Shown here: piece after piece, positions 11,557 to 23,245 of the stretch
Numbering within the stretch: the stretch's first letter is position 1
Layout: each line of letters starts with the position of its first letter
Assembly (NCBI GenBank): GCA_902806575.1
Contig: CADCXD010000008.1
Span: forward strand, 496,001 to 560,000
DNA from: Jackrogersella multiformis
Lineage: Eukaryota; Ascomycota; Sordariomycetes; Xylariales; Hypoxylaceae
Length of the DNA stretch: 64,000 bases
Direction of reading: 5' to 3'
Translations under genes and position numbers: made by a program
The notes under the pieces: generated by a model
Seen by the model: the letters and a program-made list of their open reading frames with translations, nothing else
Told to the model about the DNA's origin: nothing
Database searches by the model: none

Positions 11557-13331
11557 CGTCAACGTTCTTCTCCGCTATTGTCGCGATAATTGGCTACGAA
11601 GCAGACCGCGGCGGAGATGGTCGGGCGGCGCAGAAGTGAGGAATATTTCAAATCGCGTAAACGAGGCATCGTCTCCTTTTTAACCCGTTAGTCGGACGCG
11701 ATTAAGCTCCTAATCCATGGCCGATGGTACCTTGGCGGTTTAGTGGCTTCGTGACAGTGATAAGAGAATGGGTTACATCGAGCCATGTGGAAATCCTTAA
11801 CCTAGCGAACTTGGCTTAAGCACATTAACTAGGTACCGATATATTATGTTGCAGTGCAGATATTAATTACAGATTGCCTATTCTAGCTCCTACCTAGCAG
11901 CCTAGGTAGGTAGCTTCCAAGTCTTCTAGTTTAGTTTAAGTGGGAGGCTCTCTGCACTAGTTAAATTGATAGCTATTAGCTGGCGAATAGGAAAATGAAT
12001 CCTGACCTACCTAGCCAAGGGGATTATAAACTATCACAGGTACGGATTACATACCTAGGTAGGTAGGTGTTTTACCTAAGGAGGCTAGGTAAGTTTCATA
12101 TCATTCATACTCGAGTTTTTTATACTTATAACTAGGAATTGAGCTACCAGCGAGATACTAATAGCGCTAACAGGAATCGAACCTATTCTCACTAATAGGT
12201 GAGATCTCGCCTGGTCTAGGTACCTAGGTAATATCTCCGGTAAAGGTAAGATATAATAATAATGGTAATCGTTAATAAGCTAGTAGTAAGTAACCTGTAT
12301 AAAAAGAGGATGTTTATAACTGGCACTTGAAGACAAGTCTCCTTTGAATATCATAATAGTAAAAATAAACGAGTAGGTATCTAGGTATTTAGCATTCAGT
12401 GACATATCCAATCTCAGGGAGACCATATAATCAAGACCCATCCACCACGGCCTCAACAAGAGCATCTCAGCTCAACAGATGACAGCTCTAAAGCTATAAG
12501 ATGAGCACCTGTAAAGCTAATCCTTCCCTCCACGATATTAGAGAACTCGAGAAGCTCAGATGGTCTAGCAAACACCCGAACAAGGGCCAGGCTGATATTA
12601 TGTTCGTCCGCGATTGCGAGCATAATAAATAGCCTTACTTGCTAAGGCAGTCATATTTGCCAGGCATATAATCAGATGAAAATCCATGCCCCGAAGCCCG
12701 AAGCCTTCCAAGATACGAGAGAAATTTGGCCTCGAATCCCAAGTCGTGAAAGGTAAGATCTTAATAGGTACCTATTTAAGCCGACTACTGACCTTATACA
12801 CCTCGTATTACTCTTAAAATCATGTAATTATGATGCGAACTTTATATTCGAAGCTGAACACTTGTATGTTAAAAGCTCTTACATCATGGATGTCTCATTA
12901 TATGAAAAAACAGAAAGAAAATGACGGAGTTATTGTTCAAATCGGCATTTCGCCGATGAGCATTAAATCGCTCATTGAAGCGATCAGTGTTAATGGAATT
13001 TCACAACATGAGATGTAGTTTGAGCAGCCAATTGAGATCTCGCCATTGCTGTCATACTCAAAGTGTCTAGATCATGCTTAGCCTGACTTTAACTAGGTAT
13101 GAGAATTAAATACGGAATTAAGTATGTTAAACTCATGTACCTAGGTGGGGATATTACTATGTGTTGCCATTACGATTATTACTCTATCCGTCTGTTGTCT
13201 ATGTCTCTATTCCTCGAGACCCTTTTATCAGTCTATGTTCGCCCGTGTCCTGTCCTTTGCCTTGTGATCCTGTGCCTGAAACCATTTTGCATAAGTCCGA
13301 TACCGCATAAAAACAAGGGGCAAACCAAAAA
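11557..13331. other. Intergenic AT-rich spacer with palindromes and a tRNA-like B box
   Basis: No protein gene recognised. TACCTAGGTA-type elements occur at about 11898-11910, 12051-12068 and 12217-12230. At 12166-12190 the minus strand carries GGTTCGATTCC, a perfect tRNA/Pol III B-box match, next to overlapping short inverted repeats. A full tRNA cloverleaf cannot be folded around it. A 62-codon frame at 12830-13018 resembles nothing. Confidence 0.5.
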
Positions 13332-14679
13332 TTACGCCTCCGGAACATCGTGAAACCAAACGTGGTCGAGGGCTTCCCGCGCCGTTATCCTCTTGGCGGG
13401 GTCGAAGTTGGTCATCTTCCTGATGAGGTCCTTGAAATCCGGATCGAGGGCGTCGCTCTTCCAGAGCGAAAACGGCCTTCGCGGATTCTCGACGCCGAAG
13501 GAGTCGGCCATGCGACGCAGCTCGCTAAGCCAGGGATGTCTTCGGCCGAGGTAATCCATGAAGGATTCGAAATCATTCCACTCGGCAAAAGTAGAGATTT
13601 GCCGCTCCAAGATAGGCCTCGTGAGATCGACGTTGGGGGCGCCGTCGATCCGGAAGATGACCAATTTTAGGCGCATGAATATGAACTATTCGGGCGTTTA
13701 GTACACGCAGCTATAAAAAGGAAAATAAAAAAAATTAAGCAGACACCGGTGAACTTACCACGAGCGCCAAGGAAAATATGTCCGAGGGCTTGCCCACTGC
13801 GCCTTGGATGTGCGCCTCCGGACTGCGCCAGAATTGATTGCCAACTTGGAGACCGCGAAGGGCCTGTCCGGGCGGGATGTGAGTTGAATCTTCCAAGTCG
13901 GACAGCTGGACTCGGTCTACAATGAGACCCTCTGAAGTATCGCGATAGTCAATCATGATGTTGTTGGCCTTGATGTCTGAATGCGCCACGTCAGCAAGAG
14001 CCCCGAGGCTTAAGTCCGATTGAGAATCCTCACCTAAATGGGCGATGTTCTGATCGTGCAAGGCAGAAAGGCCGCGAAGAGTATCTCGGAGGACACGCTT
14101 CTGCACAGACAGGGGCAGGGTCTTGAAGGCGAAGTTGAGTAGATGATCGGTCATGTACTCATTGACGAACATCTTCTGCTCCGGGACAGTGTCCCGAAGA
14201 GCCCGCAAATAAGGCGAGTGATTGAACCTCAACTGCAGAGGAAGCGCATAGTTGTATTCGCTCTCGAAGAGGCTCTTCAACACAAACATCTTCTCGTTTG
14301 CTCTGGCGAGGTATCAGGTTAGGCGTTAAGTCCGAAGAACCCCACAGGGCGGCGGCGACAAAAAGGCGAACAACGTCATTTAGTGGAGTTTTTCTTACCT
14401 GGCGAGATAGACCTGGCGGTCTTGTCTGTCCTGCAGAACATTTTCGATGGTATACTCGCGGCCGGAATAACCCTTCAGGATAACACCGGGCTCGAACTGC
14501 TGGCCATGGGAGAAATGGTTGACGCCGTGCGGGATGGTGCTGGCTTTGCGAATGTTACCTCCGAGACGAGGTCCGGAGCTGCTGTGAAATGATGTAGTGG
14601 ATAAATGGGCACGGCTAAGTCTAGAAAGGGGGTGTTTGAGCGCGGTCAAAGCTGCCGAGGAGACGGCGCTGCCGCGCAT
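13332..14679 (-). CDS. Serine/threonine protein kinase, N-terminal presequence-like extension
   Basis: Four exons (complement of 14399-14679, 14034-14302, 13759-13976 and 13332-13685) give 373 residues. The first 30-35 residues are rich in Ser/Ala/Arg without acids, like a mitochondrial presequence. The kinase core follows: the ATP-binding Lys is about K103 (MFVLKSL), the catalytic loop HLDIKANN is at 182-189, and DLE at 210-212 replaces DFG, as in a group of fungal kinases. The SPE motif is in FWRSPEAH, and the C-terminal lobe ends with RITAREALDHVWF. The intron at 13977-14033 is 57 nt, without stops, and splits the catalytic Asp codon. If it is missed, the protein gains 19 residues just before the catalytic loop. 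Other introns are 14303-14398 and 13686-13758. The glycine loop is poorly conserved, and substrate and pathway are unknown. Confidence 0.82.
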
Positions 14680-16030
14680 GGTATCTCGATAAGACGAAGG
14701 TGACGAAAAAAATAAAAACTAGATGAAAAAAATGAAAATCATAGATGAACTTGTGAATCTGGAGTGCGTCAGTTCGATTATTGTCGGTGAATAAAAAATA
14801 AAAAATAAAAAAGTCAAAACACAGTGGAAAATGTCGCAAGCTGAGAGATATGCGCACACCGAGTTTGTTGAAACGCTGCATGCAATGAAAGGGGACCCTT
14901 GCTACCTGACTAACTTGTAAATTCGTACCTAATCGTTGCCCACGAATGATACCCGCTGTCGTGGCTCACGTGGCGAAGTCACCAACAAGATGGCGAGACA
15001 GCGAGATTACTGTAGGTATGGTCAGTTGATGCGCAACTGTACCGTTCTGGCTTTTCCACAGTAAAAGTAAAATTACGGTGTAAATGATAGGTTTTCGCGT
15101 AGTCCACGATGGATTCACGCACTTCCGTCTTGAGAATCGTCAGGCCTGTGTTTGAGAATCGACGGTAGTGATGTGTGATTGTCATGGGAATTGTTATGAC
15201 GAAATGTGATCTGCAAGAAGCTGATTGCAACAGGTTAAATACCTGTTAAATAGTTGGAATGCGCATAACATACCTACAGTACCTAGATAGGTACTTTACT
15301 TCGTGGCTTGAGCTCAAGTTTCGTGGCGTTTCCACTATTAGAACTAAAAAGACCCCTAATTCATCGGGCTTACAGGCATTGTCTGTTACCGGTATGATAT
15401 TTACAAGGCATTGCTTTGCTCAAAGACATCAATAGGTGCTATATTGACAATCACCAACCATTTAAGATTCCCTTTAAGCTCATTTTATTTTTAACCTTCG
15501 CCTTAGTCGTAGCACATGCTTTATCATATTCTAGCTACCTAGGTACCTACCTATTTATGCTTACGTCTACTATCGCGAACATCTCAACTGCTAGTAACTA
15601 TGCCATTATCTCGTCAGCCTAATCAAATCCAAAGTTTGGCCTGGAACCTAAAAAGTAATAAGCACGTATAATATGGTCATGACTCATAATCCTTCACGAT
15701 GTCATGAAGAGATAATATCAATATCAATACAATATCAATCTAGAGTTGAAATAGCACGGATATTTTGCATACCTACAAAGATATGAATTGACCCTCCGAT
15801 CTAACACAGATGCCATCTTTGTTCCCTTCCCCCCACGATCCACGATCCAATCATATGCACCGATATGCCGCCAATCCATCCCATCAAGCCAAGCCAGGTC
15901 TAGAAAAACCAACAAAGGAAGGGTTTTTTTTTTTCAATCTCCCGATTGAGCGCACTCATCCCATCCCTCCCTAGCGCTACACTACTGTACATACAATGTA
16001 GTCGGGCTATCAACGCCGCAAAGCTTGGCC
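14680..16030. other. Intergenic, no gene seen
   Basis: AT-rich spacer between two minus-strand genes. It holds the upstream region of the kinase gene (14700-14900, A/T-run rich) and one TACCTAGGTACC element near 15536. Frames of 60-80 codons here have no recognisable content. Confidence 0.5.
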
Positions 16031-16810
16031 TTAGTTGGCTTCCCGGACGACCCGCGGAATCTCTTGGAGGATTTCGCGCTCGCGCCGCGGCCCGCTCTCG
16101 ACGGTGTGCGAGTGCTTGGGGGGGTGAGGGAAGCCGCCGCTCGGGTGCGGGTGCGGGTGCGTGTGGAAGGTAGTGCGGGGCCGGCCGGAGGGGTGCGGGC
16201 GGAAGGTGGGAAAGGTGATGGTGCTGAGGAAGATGCCGCTCGGGCGAGTCCAGACCTCCGGTCCGGGGTTTTCCTCTGCGCGCTTCTGGTAGTCGCTGCT
16301 GGGCTGGGCTGCTGGAGCGGTAGTGGTGGTGGCCTTGTCGTTGGGCGGCGGCGGGTGATGGGGCGGTTGAGGGTGATGAGGTGGGTGATGGGGCGGGTGG
16401 GGATGGTGGGGACCATCACTTGGGCGTGGGAAACCACCGCTAGGATGGTGAGGGCCAGAGTGGTGGGGGTGGCTGGTTGGGCGAGGCCAAGGGGGACTCG
16501 GATGGTGAGTTGTGTGGTGGCCAGTGTGGTGAGGGTGATGAGTTGTAGGGCGAGGATGGTCAGGATGATGGTGGTCCTCATCTCTCACCCATGGGCCATT
16601 GTCCCAAGTATGGCGTGGGCCGCCGGTGTGATGCGGAAGGCCGCCGGTGTGGTGCGAGAAACCACCGGTCGGGTGAGGAAAACTTCCAGTCGGGTGTGTG
16701 AATCGGGTGTGCGAAACGGATGTGTGAGAAGGGCGCTCGTATTCTAACGGAGCCGCAGAACCTCCTTGGAACGAGGCAGCAGCAGCCAGCACCGCAACGA
16801 ATGAACGCAT
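16031..16810 (-). CDS. Secreted histidine/proline/glycine-rich protein, function unknown
   Basis: Single-exon frame of 259 residues from the ATG at 16810. Residues 1-20 (MRSFVAVLAAAASFQGGSAA) are a clear secretion signal. The mature protein is extremely rich in His, Pro, Gly and Thr. Four diverged 7-residue repeats lie at about residues 39-66 (HPTGSFP, HPTGGFS, HHTGGLP, HHTGGPR), followed by long HH/HPP runs to about residue 158. A short charged, less repetitive tail ends REREILQEIPRVVREAN. No enzyme domain is visible. Clustered His suggests metal or pH-dependent binding in the extracellular space, which is inference only. Repetitive composition makes the opposite strand look open, but the signal peptide supports this strand. 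It could be a cell-wall or effector-like protein. Confidence 0.65.
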   Translation of the reverse strand: MRSFVAVLAAAASFQGGSAAPLEYERPSHTSVSHTRFTHPTGSFPHPTGGFSHHTGGLPHHTGGPRHTWDNGPWVRDEDHHHPDHPRPTTHHPHHTGHHTTHHPSPPWPRPTSHPHHSGPHHPSGGFPRPSDGPHHPHPPHHPPHHPQPPHHPPPPNDKATTTTAPAAQPSSDYQKRAEENPGPEVWTRPSGIFLSTITFPTFRPHPSGRPRTTFHTHPHPHPSGGFPHPPKHSHTVESGPRREREILQEIPRVVREAN

Positions 16811-19629
16811 GGTCGATGTGTATTATGTCACGACCGTCTCGTGGCTGGAATATGAACCCTTTGTCTGCCGTTCTTCAGTCGCGGCTACGTCGGTATACCC
16901 GCTGGAGATGAGACTATTGTTAATGCAATACTCGACGTGCTTGGTTGATGGAGAGAAAATCCAGACAAGAACGGAGGTCGAGCCGACTCCCTTTTATGCT
17001 TCTTGACCCATCACTTACGTGTGTTGAATCAGGTAGGTACCACAGCGTTAGGTATTATGGCTTCCTCACCCTGTCTTGAAGGTAATCCTAGATTCCATGC
17101 TGACTTCATCGTTCGTCGATCACTTCGAACCCCGAGCACGTCTGATTCGACATAAACCGTCGTACATAGCCTGACATCGATCGATCATCAGGGTGCAACC
17201 AAAACGCGGCACTTGGCCACCAAGCTACGAGGATTTGCGCTGGTACCTGTAGCGGCATTTTACTCATGCACAGTAGTATGACTACTACATAGGTACCTAA
17301 GGTAGATAGATACCTTTGGTCGTCAACATTGTCTGATAGATTCTAGGATACCTTGGCCTTTAGAGCGTAGGAACAACGACACTGTTGGTAAGTTCATCCG
17401 TAGGTAAAGATCGCCTGGTACCTGATTGCACCTTAGTAACCGTATGTTATATCAGCATTACGGGTAGAATCAGCAATAACAGGCATTATGTAAATTTATT
17501 GGCTGTAAGACTAGCTGACGGGATTCTGTTAGTCCACGTTGATATCTTTATTCCTTATGATGCGTAGAGGATTTCTACGAACCCCTTGGCGTTGTGAATT
17601 GGTCCAGTAGGATCAAGAGATGTAGATCCAAACCGATGTGGCTGTTGCTACAAGGGGCATAGATGTTTATGTACAGGTTCCTAAGGGACAGGAGGGTGGG
17701 GGCGCGAACACTATTACACGCAAGATCTTAACAATTCGGCGTCATCCTATCTTTGTAAGGTACTGTCAGTCCTAGACTGCTACGTAAACTACCTAGCTAG
17801 ATATATATGAATCAGGTCTACACTTATATTTCCCAACAGCTTTTCCAGTGACGGTAGAAACGATCATTGGGAATGAGTTCCTACCAGATACCGCTATCAC
17901 GTATACTGCTATAAGCTACCTAGAGGTACTCTCGGAAATACATGGCTGATTCGCACCAATCCTCCTAGTGTAGGTAGTTCTATCGCGTCTGCACAACCAA
18001 TGAGATATAATTGTTCAGCGCACCCGTTTCCTCAATTGGGGAACGCTTGCTAAGGCTAGTTATATACACTGTACATAATACTGTATGCGGAATGCCATGC
18101 ATTTCGCCTGAAATAGATGAGGCGACATGCCTAATACTATTTAAAGATCCCATCCCATAATTCAAGCTGCTTACCTAGGTACCTGGTAAGGTTGCTTTCT
18201 GGCAGCTGAGTAGAAACATATCTGACAGATATAAATGCATATCAGCCCGCATCCTTGGCTATCCGTCGATCTTTGACAACTTCGAGAGCCTAATTTACGA
18301 ATGAGTTTACACATCTTGCGATTGGAAGAAATGTGCGAAAAACGTGCGAGGTTAGCTGACAACAGTTAGCAAACATGTATTGATAAACAGCTAGTTAGCT
18401 TCCTAGGCAATACGCAAGAGATGATTTTCCAGTGAACGAGTGTAGATACACCCAATCTGTCAAAATCGATCGATGAGTATTTGTTACACATTTTTAGTAG
18501 GAATGTGGCAGTATACTCGAGCCGCGTAAACTCTTACATAGCAGGATACTAGGTAGAAAACAAGCCTTTTAGTACTATGTCTTAAATCCTGTCTTGGGTG
18601 CTTCGCACCCCTTATTCTAGAACACATCCTTCGGGTCCACCGCGTACCTGTTAGGTCGGTGATCATGATCGCGCTGCGATGGGCAATATATTGCGAAAAC
18701 TTCACAAGTTCTGATAATGAGATCTGGCATGAGAGAAGCAGCGTTTCGGTCGCGCAACAATACACAATCGCCATGTAGTCTTATGCATGGGAGATCTACA
18801 GCTGAGGTAACGCAGCAGCCACAACGTCCTATGGTCACGTCAGCCGCTGACGAGAGTTGTACTGATTGAGATTTGGCGCTGACGATCTTTTCTCAAAATG
18901 TACAGTACACGGTGTTAGCATTTTCTAATTCTAGCGCTAAAACATGTACCTGCATGTCAGAAGCCGCCTATATTTTCCACTAATTTCTACCTATATATTC
19001 TATTAGCTTAACTACTAAGGCACAGGTGTAGTTCAACCTAATAAACTAGTGCCTATGCAAAGAGTCCAGTAAGGGGACATAGTGCGTAAGGCGAGAATAT
19101 TGGCGGTTGAACGATTCGCTGACACCGAGATATTAAGTGAGCAGCACGTAGTACGTGTAGAGCCTCCTGCTTACTTGAAGTGCCAGAAAAGACGCCAAAA
19201 CCGGTAGTCCGATGTAACCTGATAGCTAAGCACTCACTAATATCGACTATGCGTGCCGTCTTCTACCTAACTGCCGCGATCGAGAACGTGCAGTCAGATT
19301 CTTAAACCAGGGGTCGCCACGCGGCATAACATCAAATACTACGTAGGTACATACCCAGCTATTCAAGTTTTCACCTTTTAGTTCTGTATACCTGAAACCA
19401 TATTCCGGGTCTATATACTAAAGATTCGGTAACCCTAGGATGTATCGATCTCGAGGGCCTCGTTGATAGAACGATGTTCAAACTTGACAAATCAAAAATT
19501 CGATACATTAGTGCTGATGAACGAATTAAATTTATAGGTCTGTAAATTGCGATTTAGGTTTGCAAGTAACTGGCTAGATCGGCATGCATAAGGTCGAAGA
19601 TATTGCCAATCCCGTACCTTTCAGGAGCC
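16811..19629. other. Long intergenic region, no gene seen
   Basis: About 2.8 kb with no frame that resembles a known family. The longest frames (about 18484-18838, minus strand, two overlapping frames) show no domain. TACCTAGGTACC elements occur at about 17290-17300 and 18174-18185. Confidence 0.5.
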
Positions 19630-21541
19630 TCACTTGCGAGTTGCCAGTCTCACGTGTACGGGCATACCGTCCTTTGGGTGAACTGTACCGTTCCCAATGC
19701 AGTAGAGGCGTTCACCGTCCACAGCATGAGTTGGCGTCGCGTTGGGACCTCTGTAAAGATTCGGATTAGCAATCATATTCGCAATTATTTCAAGAGCATG
19801 CTGCATGCGGTAGACGTACTGCTTCTTATCCCATTCTTCCCATGCTTCCTCGATGTCAAAAGTGCGCGCTATCAGCACCGAGACTAACCTCAGTTCGATC
19901 ATTGCCAACTCCATTCCAATGCAGTTTCTCGGGCCCAGGGAGAACGGCGCCCAGGCTTCCTTTGTAGCGACGTACAGCGGATCTCCCTCGACAGCTAACC
20001 AACGCTCCGGCACAAATTCATTAGGTTGTGGCCAATAAGCGGGATTGCGCTGGAGACCAGGCGCAGCTAGCCAAGGTCCAAACCCATCCAGGGGATATCT
20101 AGTTGGAGACCCTGGAGAGGTGACGTAAAACCCTGGGATAGTTTTACTGTCACGCATCGTTGCCGCGAGAGGATATAGTCTCAAGGTTTCTTTAATGACG
20201 CCTAACGTGTATGGAAGCGAGTATAAGAGGTGAGGAGATGCGCCTAAGATCTCTGTTGCTTTATCCGGATCGGGTCCCAGTATGGAGTCATGCTCGGCTC
20301 TGAGTTTCGCTAAACAGTCTGGGTGATCTTGCAGCAGTTTCGTCATGAAGCAGATGGTCGAGCTGGTGGTATCGTGTCCTGCAAAAATAAATGCCTTGAG
20401 GTTTGCGATGAGCCTATCAACAAATTCCGCATCCAGCTTCTCCTTAGACGAGCTGGGGTCGTCCTTGTCGATATACTTCATCGCGAGGTCCACGATGGTT
20501 TTTTTCTTCTGGTCAGTAAAATCTCCCGACGCGAGCTTGCTCTCTATCTGCGGAAGTAGTACGTCGCGCATGTCGCGATTGTTTCGTCTGATAGCTGCGT
20601 AATGCCAAGGCATTTTGATGAGAGGGAATACTCTTGCAGCATTGGCCATCATACCCATCAGATGGATCTGTTTGATCAGAGCAGTTTTGAGGGGACTGCT
20701 AACCTGACGTGACTGTTCATGTAACCGCAGATCTCTACTTGATATTAGTATTTCTACAGACCAGTCTGAAATAACCATACTTTCACTTACATGGATGCTC
20801 TCACGATGATATCGAAAGTCAGGTTAGTCGTCTTTTCCTCGAGTTGGAAGACCGGCCCCCATTTCCCATTCTCACCCGCTAAATTCTTGAGCCCATTCAC
20901 AAATACTTGGGCTTCTTCAATGAGTTCTGGGAGCAGGGCCGTCAAGTTCCGTGGACTGAAACCTGGACTAAATCTCGACCGCCACCTCTTCCAAATTTCT
21001 CCTTCTGTGGTCACGATATCCAAATTTCCAGTTAGCGGCATCAAGTACTCGGCAGCGACATGGTCCTTCGGAAGACTCGTGACTTGTGTGAATTGGGATG
21101 CGGCTACGGGATCAAACACCATAGCAAGGGAAACTGACATAGGCCAGAGGTCGACATAGACCACCGGCGGTAGGCTCTCTCGGCCCGGGAAATATTTCTT
21201 GCAATTTGCGGCAAGCCAAGTGTGCATCACATAAATGTTAACATCCGGAGGGTGAGCCACACGGAAGTCATTGAAGATGGGGAGATGGCCGAACAATATG
21301 GAATGCGGCAGCACAGGCTTAGATCAATTAGTCATGACTGATCTTAAGCTTCTATATTGAAGAAGTTCATATGACAGCGAATTGAACTTACGATTCCCTG
21401 GGCTTTCAAAAACCTTACTCTGCTCCGGGCAACATATCCCTTATAGAAGAAGCGTATTAAGACTATAGCTACTAGAGCGCCGACGCTCCGTAGTAGAAGC
21501 GGTCGCCCGGCCTCCGCCTCCGCGATATTGTATAGCCCCAT
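19630..21541 (-). CDS. Cytochrome P450, CYP59/StcS-like
   Basis: Haem monooxygenase anchored in the ER by an N-terminal helix. Four exons (complement of 21392-21541, 20791-21317, 19820-20734 and 19630-19750) encode about 570 residues. Visible motifs are the membrane segment at about 17-35, I-helix AGHDTTSS at 344-351, ExxR in KETLR at 408-411, FVPERW, and the haem loop FSLGPRNCIG with the ligand Cys about 497. The last intron (19751-19819, GTACGT..TTTACAG, branch GCTAAT) is 69 nt without stops. Removing it restores WDKKQGPNATPTHAVDGE, which fits the family C-terminus ending NGTVHPKDGMPVHVRL. The N-terminal part (LPHSILFGHLPIF, ASQFTQ, RFSPGFSPRNL) resembles the CYP59 group, whose best-known member acts in the sterigmatocystin pathway. 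The true substrate is unknown. All catalytic motifs are intact, although the neighbouring PKS is dead. Confidence 0.9.
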
Positions 21542-22668
21542 GTCGACGCGGCGCCGCGAATGCAGATGGGATTATAAGATTTAAGACAGGAGTTTGAAGT
21601 GAACTCACAGAGGTGTGAGAATCCTTTAAGTTACAGCCATTGCAAGGTAAGTGGAAATGTGAAGATGGGGGTGTATGATAACTGGGTTACCTTCCATGGT
21701 TATTGAATCGTATTCTACATCCCCTCTTGCCCGCATAAGTAATAGGTAGATAGCTAATGAGATTTGTTTTATTGGAAGGGAAAGTGGATAGAAGTTAACA
21801 GCTGTTGTGATTGTTGCTATTCTTAGTAAATCGTAGCTATTCTGACGGCGCCATCATTCTAGTCTTATGCCTGTCAGTTGGGATACCAGGTACCTGGTAG
21901 GCATTCGGACATATTCTTCTAGTTCCACTTTCATACACATTATGCCTTTAACATCTAGTAAAGACCAAGGAAGTAAGTATTGCTTAACCATAACATTATT
22001 TTTTGTTTATTATTTAATAATATCATTACTTTAAAACATACCTACCTAGGTAGGTAGTTGAGAATTTCATACATCCGTATAAATGACCCACTCTGGGGAA
22101 TCCCAAGGATTATTACAAACCACAAGGACACGGACTATTAGCGTCATACTTTACCATTAAGTTGGGTATTAATGGAACATATTTCCTTGTATAACTTAAC
22201 ATGAGAATATACATAGCGGTATGAGATTTATATACTGACCAATATGTATCCCTGTAGATTGTAATTGGTCTAGCCAAGCGGCACGAGTCAATAGACTAAC
22301 TACGCTACCTAATTATCACCTACTTGGGTAGGTAATTCGTTAATTCCGAATACCGGTTGAGATGGCTGACGCAACGCGTTTTCGAAAATGTGGTACCTAC
22401 CTATCTACTGTATAATACAATCAAGTAAAAACCCATCCCGCAAGCCTACTAGAGCTGGCCTAGAGGGGCTATATCGCTGACGAAGAGCCAGTTCTTAACT
22501 TTTGCTTTCATACCGGTATGTATTTAACCTGGTATATTAACATTCACAATCGCGTTCGTCAGGATATGTGTTGTTAAGATGAGGAATTGTCTACCTAGGT
22601 AATGTGGACACCTACCTCCCCCGTAAGGATAAAATTCGTTCTTCATATAACCCTGCCCTACCTTCCCT
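21542..22668. other. Intergenic AT-rich spacer
   Basis: Upstream region of the P450 gene. It is AT-rich, with TACCTACCTAGGTAGGTAG at about 22038-22057 and a further CCTAGGTAA copy near 22592. No gene seen. Confidence 0.5.
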
Positions 22669-23245
22669 CTAATATTTCTTTGATATTTGGGGACTGCCGG
22701 GAATCTCTGGTAGCCCTAACCGTATTAGCTTTTCGAATTGCTTATAGTTTTTACGCGTTCCCGACACTTACACGAGTCGATATCCTCTTTCACCGTTCTG
22801 TCGACCTTACCCTTTTTCTGGTTGGCAATGGATTGCGTGGTGAGAGTGGGACATGTCACGTAGCACGGGGTGTCCATCGTTCTCTGCAGAGCGTCATCTT
22901 TCCATCCGAAGAGGTAGTTACCGTGACTACCATAGCCGATACTAAAATTCCTGAGTCAACGACTTTGCTGGGTGTTTTGTGGGAATACGAGGGACCTACT
23001 GATCGCCCATGCTCCAGACGAACAACCAAATCCCATCTTCGGGCCAGTCGTTGGGGTCGTTGAATTATCGGCTATCCCAGATGGTCTCGTACATAAGCTG
23101 AGGAACGGGAACGGGGTGAGTGTCCGGACACGGACCCTGAGAGTCGAAGGTCCCGCTCACCGGGTACGACATGTGGCTCATATGATCCGCGGCGTCAAGG
23201 TTCTTGCCATCCCAGCAGCTACTCTGCGTTAGATGATCTCCCGAT
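22669..23245 (-). pseudogene. DUF1996-domain protein, 3' half, broken by one in-frame stop
   Basis: DUF1996 proteins are secreted fungal proteins of unknown function. On the minus strand the C-terminal half is readable: SSCWDGKNLDAADHMSHMSYP, a Cys/Pro-rich segment ending PQLMYETIWDSR, then a TAA at 23065-23067 where the family continues FNDPNDWPEDG. Two introns are intact, 22942-22999 (GTAGGT..TTTTAG) and 22716-22771 (GTAAGT..GGTTAG). They join to IGYGSHGNYLFGWKDDALQR and then to SWLPEIPG, with a natural stop at 22669. Upstream of about 23245 I cannot find the N-terminal half (signal peptide, FxRxPC-like region), so the gene is truncated as well as stopped. Retained splice sites and frame elsewhere point to a fairly recent loss. 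Confidence 0.75.

Noticed and set aside
13998..14030. 19-residue insertion before the kinase catalytic loop as a real protein insert
   Set aside because: Donor GTGAGG, branch CTGAC and acceptor TTCAG flank it, and removal gives a standard HLDIKANN loop, so it is an intron in the main isoform.
16025..16747. Plus-strand frame of 240 codons opposite the His-rich gene
   Set aside because: Composition (Val/Arg/Gly/Met-rich) is the complement of His/Pro codons. Only the minus strand has a signal peptide and a start in context.
22602..23232. Plus-strand frames over the DUF1996 remnant
   Set aside because: The minus strand gives recognisable DUF1996 sequence with introns, so the plus-strand frames are shadows.
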